In this document: positions 54,837 to 64,000 of the stretch, piece after piece
Position numbering within the stretch: the stretch's first letter is position 1
Layout of the letters: every line of letters starts with the position of its first letter
DNA from: Eulemur rufifrons
Lineage: Eukaryota > Chordata > Mammalia > Primates > Lemuridae
NCBI RefSeq assembly: GCF_041146395.1
Contig: NC_090989.1
Coordinates: forward strand, 245,944,843-246,008,842
Length of the DNA stretch: 64,000 bases
Direction of reading: 5' to 3'
The notes under the pieces: generated by a model
What the model was told of the DNA's origin: nothing
The model's input: only the letters and a program-made list of their open reading frames with translations
Databases searched by the model: none
Position numbers and translations under genes: made by a program

Positions 54837-57412
54837 GATGATACATCACAAATGGTCCCCTACACATTTTATCATTTCCTCACAAAATAAGCATGATACG
54901 CACAGTGATAAATGCTAAGGAACCTACCTTTATTTTCTTATCCCCAAAATTATCTTTGGAAAGAACTTATTTTTAGCCATGCTTCTTCCATACTTAAGAT
55001 TATGAGGTACATAATAAATAAATTTCATTGCAATGCTATTTAGTTATAAACTCAGCTAGTCACACACAAAAAAACCCCACAATAGTAACATGCCCATCTA
55101 ACAAATGTAATGCCAGAGGGAAGATAATAGTTATGAAATGCAGACAATAATAACTTAGCTCTTTTGCAGGCAGTGCGGTTTCAAACGCAGTATGAAGTAC
55201 ATTAATTCTAAGAGTTGTATCACTGGAGGTGATTTGACAGTGTGATAGTCTAAAAACTGTGTATTAACTTGACCTACCAATTTCTCATGTAAAGAATCCT
55301 CCTAGGGAACTAGTAAGACTCTTGTGAGATTTGTAACAGCACTGCTTGATAGCCAAAAATTGGGAACAGTGTCAGATGATAGGAAATGGGTATATCTATA
55401 TGAAGGAATAATATTTATTAAGGTAGATATTTATTAAACTGTTAAGTTTAAGAATCAGGTTATCAAAGAATGTGTATGATACAATCCTTTTTTTAAAAAA
55501 TGAAATACATTTACATACATATCGATATGCCACAAAATGTTAATGGTTCTCTCTAGACGGTGGCATTACAGGCAATTTTTATTCATGGGGGTGCATGTGT
55601 GTTTTACTCAACTAATGTTTATTACTTTTATATTCATGAAAAACATATTAAGAGAATCATAGAAAAATTTAACTTTAAAAAAAAATCTTTAAAATATCAT
55701 TAAACCACTAGTAACAAATCCTTCAAGTGAGTTTTTTTCCCTTTTGCTAACCTATATTTTATAATTTTCTTCAATAAACATTAAAGAGTATAAGTTGTTA
55801 TAAAAAGACTTGTACAGTAGTAGGAAGCAAACAGTGTTCACAATTTGCTACCCTTACATTTTGAAGAGGGAACTGATATCCTTAACCAAGATTCTATGTC
55901 CTATGATTAATCAAAGGTACCTAGTTTCTCAAAATATTGCAGATAAATTGTTTGTACTTACAGCTGCATGCTAGACTGGACATACTAACAAGAAAGTAGT
56001 GTTATGATGGAACCAAGATGACCTGGTTAAACTCAACATTGCCATTTAATTTTGACATAACCACTAAATCCCAATTCAACAAAAGAGTAAAGCACAGATA
56101 CCTAACTGAACCAGCAACAATATTCAAAGTCTAGGTACACACCAAGAAGTTGCAATATAATACTTATCAAAGTACGTATCTCCTATATTTACATTTTACT
56201 CATTCCCTTTTGATATTCCAAGTTACTCCATGGATTAATCCAGACGAACCTTTCCTAGCCCTATTGGGGAAAATTGTTCTTAGACTGCAATTTGGCATTA
56301 AGCCAGGAAAGTCATGGTTTTTTATGCCATAAATATTGAGAACGTTACTATCGTAGGCAAAGTACTCATGGTAAAAAGATCTCTCCCACTTTTAAAAATA
56401 GGAATAGTTACAATTCTCTTAAGAAATTGGGTTATCTTAGACACAATAAATTGTGTATGGAATGGTTCCCTCTTTGTGTTAGTTGGTAGGATGTTCAAAG
56501 ACAAACCTGTGACTTCCTCTCCAGAAAATATAGCATGGCATGTACTTTGGGTAGTTAACTCACTCTTGGCTTCACTTTTGTTTTTTCTCCTATGATTCAT
56601 CCTATTATCTTTACTTCTGAAAACAGACATAATATTGCCACTCATTTAACAAAGTTTTGAGGATCAAATATCAAAGTGTCTACTACACTTCCTGGATCAT
56701 GCTGGGGGCTCAAAAATACTGATTTCACATGATAGGCTCAAGTCTAGACTTTCAAATAATACAGTTTGATGAGTACTTGCCTGTATAATCACCCCATAAA
56801 ATTGAATATGTTCCAAATTCCCTTCAAAATAATGGAAATAACCAAATATGAAATATTGAAGCTGTGATGAAAAATTAAGTTACCTCAAATAGTGAAGGGC
56901 AAAATAAACTGGATCTAAGCCTGGAGTCAATGTGCGATCTTGTCTGTCTGAACTGATAAATGCTTAATATAGAGTACCAATTTGCTTTTTCTTCATCTAA
57001 AAATGAATCACCAAACAAATATACTTTTGATTTACAAATGACAAATCAAGAAATTATTTTATATCTTTTCAACACATAATTTGTAACAAACTAAATTCTT
57101 AAAATTTTAAAGTAGTTATCTTAAAACAAGACCTTGAAATGTTATCAGTACTGTTGAAAGAATCCAGCAATGTAAGTAAGTGGAGAAGTTAAATAAAAGG
57201 TTACCACCCAACAATCAAGTGTAGTTTATATAAGCAATAAAAACAGGTTATATAAGTAAAAGCCCTTGTCTTTTCCTTAGTGGCTAAGGTAAGGTAGAAA
57301 TGCCACTATTGTCACGTTGTTGTTGATTATAGGTCTTTTTAAATTTGCTTCTGTACTCTTGAAAGCTAACCACATTACACAGGAAAATCTCACAGTTCAT
57401 CAGTGCAAAAAT
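54837..57412. other. Region between PLAA 3' end and the last Alu, unassigned
   Basis: AT-rich DNA without a recognised gene or repeat. Part of it may be PLAA 3' UTR if a distal poly(A) site is used. Open frames at 56150-56645 on both strands lack any protein-like features. Confidence 0.4.
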
Positions 57413-57418
57413 TTTATT
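57413..57418 (-). terminator. PLAA: Candidate PLAA polyadenylation signal
   Basis: TTTATT on the plus strand reads AATAAA on the minus strand, about 150 bases after the PLAA stop codon. It is the nearest canonical hexamer downstream. More distant AATAAA copies exist further left, so a longer 3' UTR is equally possible. Confidence 0.4.
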
Positions 57419-57565
57419 TGTTTCCCTTCCCACCAATTTACAAGATCTGAAATTTTACTTAATCCACAGTATTCTTTTTTGTTTTATCATCTGTTATCAG
57501 TCATGTAAAATGTGAGAAAAAAAACAAGGATCAATCTAAAATCTCAGTCCCCCCCATCCCCATTG

Positions 57566-58131
57566 CTACAGCAAATTTAGGATAAGTCTACAGCATTCAC
57601 TTACTTTAGCTGGTTCTGATACTGAAGCATACTTTTTTATTTGAGCATCAACACCTAAAGACTTGGCTAATTGTACAGCATTTGAGTCATCACTGATAAG
57701 TGTCCCAAGAGCCACAAGAAGTCTAAAAGTGGCTTCTAGGTCTTGTACAACTTCCAAGATTGTGCTAATTACTGACAAACATTGAGCTTTCCCTTCAATG
57801 TTACGGTCTTTATGAAAACAAACAGAATAGTTGAGGGTCAGTGTAGCCAGAGCAATGTGAATGTTCTTATTGCTCCCTGATTTCAGTTCTATTGCATGGG
57901 ACATCAGTGATTCCCTCTGGGACATCATGAGCTTTTGTCCTGCCTGGCCAACGAAACAATTGCAAAAAGTCCTGAGAGCAAGCAGCTGGTTTGCTGGCTT
58001 TCCTTTAGGGTTCAGAAGATCGATAAGATGACTGCTGAGCTGAGCCCCTTCCTTTTCATTGCAGAAGTTCTCATTCACACTGGGGTGTTTAATTGACAAC
58101 CGAAGAATGTCAAGTGCAGGAAAGACAATAT
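57566..58131 (-). CDS. PLAA: PLAA last coding exon, C-terminal half of the PUL domain
   Basis: The exon encodes the last 188 residues of PLAA, from (D)[20 protein letters not shown] to [11 protein letters not shown] and a TAG stop. The acceptor is TTTTTAATAG|ATATTG, phase 1. This is most of the PUL domain, an armadillo-like helical fold that binds the C-terminal tail of VCP/p97. PLAA (yeast Doa1/Ufd3) is a ubiquitin-binding p97 cofactor acting in ubiquitin recycling, membrane-protein sorting and lysosome clearance; these roles are family knowledge. Recognisable helices include [20 protein letters not shown] and [20 protein letters not shown]. No frameshift or stop is seen. The intergenic stretch to CAAP1 follows downstream. 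Confidence 0.97.
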
Positions 58132-60996
<2,865 letters not shown>

Positions 60997-61177
60997 TTAC
61001 AGATTAGAAGATGATGAAAATCATAAGAATGATCAAAATGAGATTTTTTAACTGTATGACTTTGTTTTCACAATTATTGATATGTAACTACTCAGTGCGT
61101 GCAATAAAATAACAAGCAAACTCAAGCGGGGAAAAACAGAAATCACTCAAAAGATTTTGTATAGTTTCTTTTTTAAA

Positions 61178-61305
61178 TTGTTGTTTTTGTAGGGACAGGG
61201 TCTCACTATGTCGCCCAGGCTGATGTTGAACTCCTAGCCTCAAGCAAATCCTCCCAACTCAGCCTCCAAAGAATACTGGGATCACAGACATGAGCCATTG
61301 TACCC
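61178..61305 (-). mobile_element. Alu monomer remnant
   Basis: GTAGGGACAGGGTCTCACTA to CAGACATGAGCCATTGTACC is a diverged, reverse-oriented monomeric Alu-like piece. Confidence 0.75.
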
Positions 61306-61554
61306 ACTTTATATTCATAGATAAAATAATTTTTGGTTGTGAGAACAGAAGCTCAAATATAGAACAAGGCCTTTCCATCTCACATTTTCTATTATACTGT
61401 TCTGTGTTTAAGATTGAATCTAAATTATAAATTTTTATGAAGATTGAAGAATACAATTATGAAACTTCCCCTTCCCATCTCCTCTCAGGCTCTCCCTTCT
61501 CATATCTTTTATTGCTTATTCCAAATGATGTGAGAGGCTTTGTTATTTTCACTA

Positions 61555-61680
61555 ATCATTTTCTACGTCATCTTTATAAATCCTCCCAAGTAAATTCCTG
61601 AAGGGCAAGGGACCTATTCTTTTATACTTTTTTACATCTTAGGTGTTAACATAACTGAAACTCAATATATGATGATGAAC
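61555..61680 (+). mobile_element. L2-like 3' fragment
   Basis: TAAATTCCTGAAGGGCAAGG, TACTTTTTTACATCTTAGGT and AAACTCAATATATGATGATG resemble the L2 3' end. Confidence 0.6.
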
Positions 61681-62323
61681 AAAAAACTGGCACAAGATGA
61701 CAATTCAGCAATTCCTCTTCAACTAAAGTATAATTTAAACCTAATTCATATCTTACTTACATTTGAAAACTTAATTTTAACTCCATTTTTATTCTAATAT
61801 AAAATTAAGGTATTTTGCAAAAATATTAATAAAAAATTTACTTTAATATTCTGAGTATATTAGAGAGAAAAGGCAAAGGACATATGTGAGCTTTTAGAAA
61901 AGGTTCATTTAATAAATACTATGCTACAAAATTAAATTAAAAAGGAGGGAAAACAACCAATAATTTGTGGTCTAAATAACAAAGGGCATAAGTATTCCAA
62001 AAAAGAACAGTGAATTCAAAGCTCCTGAGGTAGAAAAATAGCATGGCATACTCAAGAAACCGACACAGACCAGTATGGCTGGACAGATGAAAAGCAGAGA
62101 AAAGTGTGAAGCAAGGCAAGAGAAAATATTCTGTGGAAAGCCATAGAAGGGTTTTTTAATCAAGGGAGGTTCATAAACAGAATAAACTGTAGAAAGATCG
62201 TTTTCATATGTTATATTATTATTAAATATGTTATACTTAATACTATCAACTAATGTTACTTTTTCAATTAAAAATGGTTTATAAAATCACATGTCAAGTT
62301 AGTTCTTAAGTAGAGTGGTGGTA
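61681..62323. other. PLAA intron, nothing recognised
   Basis: Unassigned AT-rich sequence. Confidence 0.45.
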
Positions 62324-62610
62324 GGCTGGGCACAGTTGTTCACACCTATAATCCTGGCATTTTAGGAAGCCAAGGCAGGAGGATCACATGAGGCCAGGAG
62401 TTAGAGACCACCCTAAGCAATATAGTGAGACTCCATCTCTACAAAAAATACAAAAATTAGCCAGGTGTAGTGGCACGTACCTATAGTCCCAGCTACTTGG
62501 GAGGCTTGGGCAGTAGGATTGCTTTAGCCTGGGAGTTTGAGGTTGCAGTGAGGTATGATGATGCCACTACACTCTAGCCTGGGCAAGAGAGTGATACCCT
62601 GTCTCAAAGA
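62324..62610 (+). mobile_element. Alu, older type
   Basis: GGCTGGGCACAGTTGTTCAC to GTGATACCCTGTCTCAAAG, flanked on both sides by AAGTAGAGTGGTG. Confidence 0.92.
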
Positions 62611-62944
62611 AAGTAGAGTGGTGAGTTTATGGAAGTTTATTTTATGATGCTGAATAACACATTACTCAAATTCTCTTGTATATATCACAGAAAACATAAA
62701 GTAATTAAGTAGAGAAAAATGTATGTCAAGAGATCTGTCAAACTTGAAAGAGATGTACCATAAATTCAGCTCTACATTTTACTGGCAGCCAATACAGAGG
62801 AAAACAAGCCTGCATATAGTCAATGAACAAGTAAGATACGTCAAACTATAGAGTAGATACTAAGGAAAACAAAAAAATTAGTTACTTAGGAGAAGGCCAA
62901 CTATTCCAGGCCTAAGTCATAAAAGCAAAATCTTTTCTGATTCT

Positions 62945-63050
62945 TTTTTTTTTTTTTTTTTAAGAGATGGAGTCTTGCTTTTTGCCCAGGCTGAAATGCA
63001 GTGGCTTTTCACAGGTGTGTTCACTACAGGCACACACTACCATGCACCAA
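62945..63050 (-). mobile_element. Alu fragment
   Basis: A T run, AGAGATGGAGTCTTGCTTTT and CAGGCACACACTACCATGC remain of a reverse Alu. Confidence 0.7.
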
Positions 63051-63453
63051 GTCTTCTTAAAGAGAACAATGTATAATATGAATAACATTCTCAACACGTT
63101 AAGTAAGAATGAAGGAGGAATGAACAGAGATTTTATAAGGGTAGTGAGGAAATCAGCCTTACTATTAATATATTAAAACAGTAGTTTTCAATCCTGGGTG
63201 CACATTAGAATCATGCTGGAAAATTACAAAACTACCCTTGTCAAGACCCCAACCCAGAGCAGTATTAGATCAAGTAAGCGTCTCTGGGGATGAGGCTGAA
63301 GTACTTTTTTAAAGCTCCCCAAATGATTCTAATGTGCAGTAATAAGACAATTCTGAGAAAACTCTAAAAGCCAGCCAAGAATTTGGTCTTGATTTACTAT
63401 ATAAAAAATTCTCAAGCAAGAAAATGACAAAAATTTTCTTTCTCTTTTCATTA

Positions 63454-63603
<150 letters not shown>

Positions 63604-63727
63604 TTAGTAAGCAAAGTTAACAGCCAATTACAAAGTTCAAACTATTCCTTCTTTACATAGAATAACTTATTTCCATTATTAGATATACTTCAAAATAGCA
63701 TCTTATATACATAATAAATGTGCTGTA

Positions 63728-64000
63728 AATTTATTTATTTATTTATTTATTTATTTTGAGACAGAGTCTCACTCTGTTGCCCAGCCTAGAGTGCCGTGGT
63801 GTCAGCCTCGCTCACAGCAACCTCAAACTCCTGGGCTCAAGCGATCCTCCTGCCTCAGCCTCCCGAGTAGCTGGGACTACAGGCATGTACCATCATGCCC
63901 GGCTAATTTTTTCTGTATATATTTTTAGTTGTCCATATAATTTCTTTCTATTTTTAGTAGAGATGGGGTCTCGCTCTTGCTCAGGCTGGTCTCAAACTCC
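63728..64000 (-). mobile_element. Alu, lemur-type, cut by the window edge
   Basis: Reverse-oriented Alu whose tail has become a (TTTA)n microsatellite at 63728-63756. The middle segment (AGTTGTCCATATAATTTC) is lemur-type. Confidence 0.93.

Noticed and set aside
56314..56645. Overlapping 93- and 107-codon frames left of PLAA
   Set aside because: There is no similarity to known proteins, no splice context and no codon bias. They may even fall in PLAA 3' UTR.

Overview
The window is nuclear DNA from a primate, almost certainly a strepsirrhine and most likely a lemur. The AT-rich sequence is packed with Alu, L1, MIR, L2, MaLR-LTR and Tigger-type repeats. Many full-length Alus carry a diagnostic middle segment (a GAAAGAAATTAT run, then GGACAGCTAA or GGCCAACTAA, then an ATATATAGAAAAAATTAGCC-like stretch) and a right arm reading TTGCTGTGAGCTAGGCTGACGCC. 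I know this form from lemur genomes and not from monkeys or apes. The species call is inference; the repeat structure is read directly.

Two protein-coding genes are present, both on the minus strand and both incomplete. CAAP1 (caspase activity and apoptosis inhibitor 1, C9orf82) occupies the left two thirds. Exons 1 to 5 lie at 43028-42753 (coding part), 38030-37830, 36999-36915, 35834-35759 and 8516-8443. All junctions are GT-AG and the reading frame is continuous. The last coding exon was not found and should lie beyond the left edge. PLAA (phospholipase A2-activating protein, the Ufd3/Doa1 orthologue that works with VCP/p97) occupies the right end. Its last four coding exons are at 63584-63516, 60992-60891, 59400-59236 and 58131-57566 (stop), and its 5' part lies beyond the right edge. 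This same-strand neighbour pair matches human 9p21.2.

Layout: 1-8442 is CAAP1 intron 5, with an old L1, a 5S rRNA pseudogene and MIRs. 8517-35758 is a 27-kb CAAP1 intron 4 filled with an L1 3' end, many Alus, MaLR LTRs and a nested DNA transposon. 35759-43028 holds exons 4 to 1. 42660-43215 is the CpG-island promoter with an ETS/CRE composite site and a 7-codon upstream ORF that overlaps the CAAP1 start codon. 43216-57412 is intergenic repeat-rich DNA with a full-length U6 snRNA retrocopy and a 65-bp-arm imperfect inverted repeat. 57413-64000 is the 3' part of PLAA.

No prokaryotic genes, CRISPR arrays or operons are present, and I see no evidence of a wholly new biological system. The points most worth a second look are the CAAP1 uORF/start overlap, the tailless 5S retropseudogene, the U6 retrocopy, the inverted repeat at 46.7-46.9 kb, the nested Tigger transposons, and two co-existing lemur-type Alu subfamilies with intermediates. 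Family names of old repeats are from memory of consensus sequences, and repeat ends are good to roughly 5-30 bases except where target-site duplications fix them.
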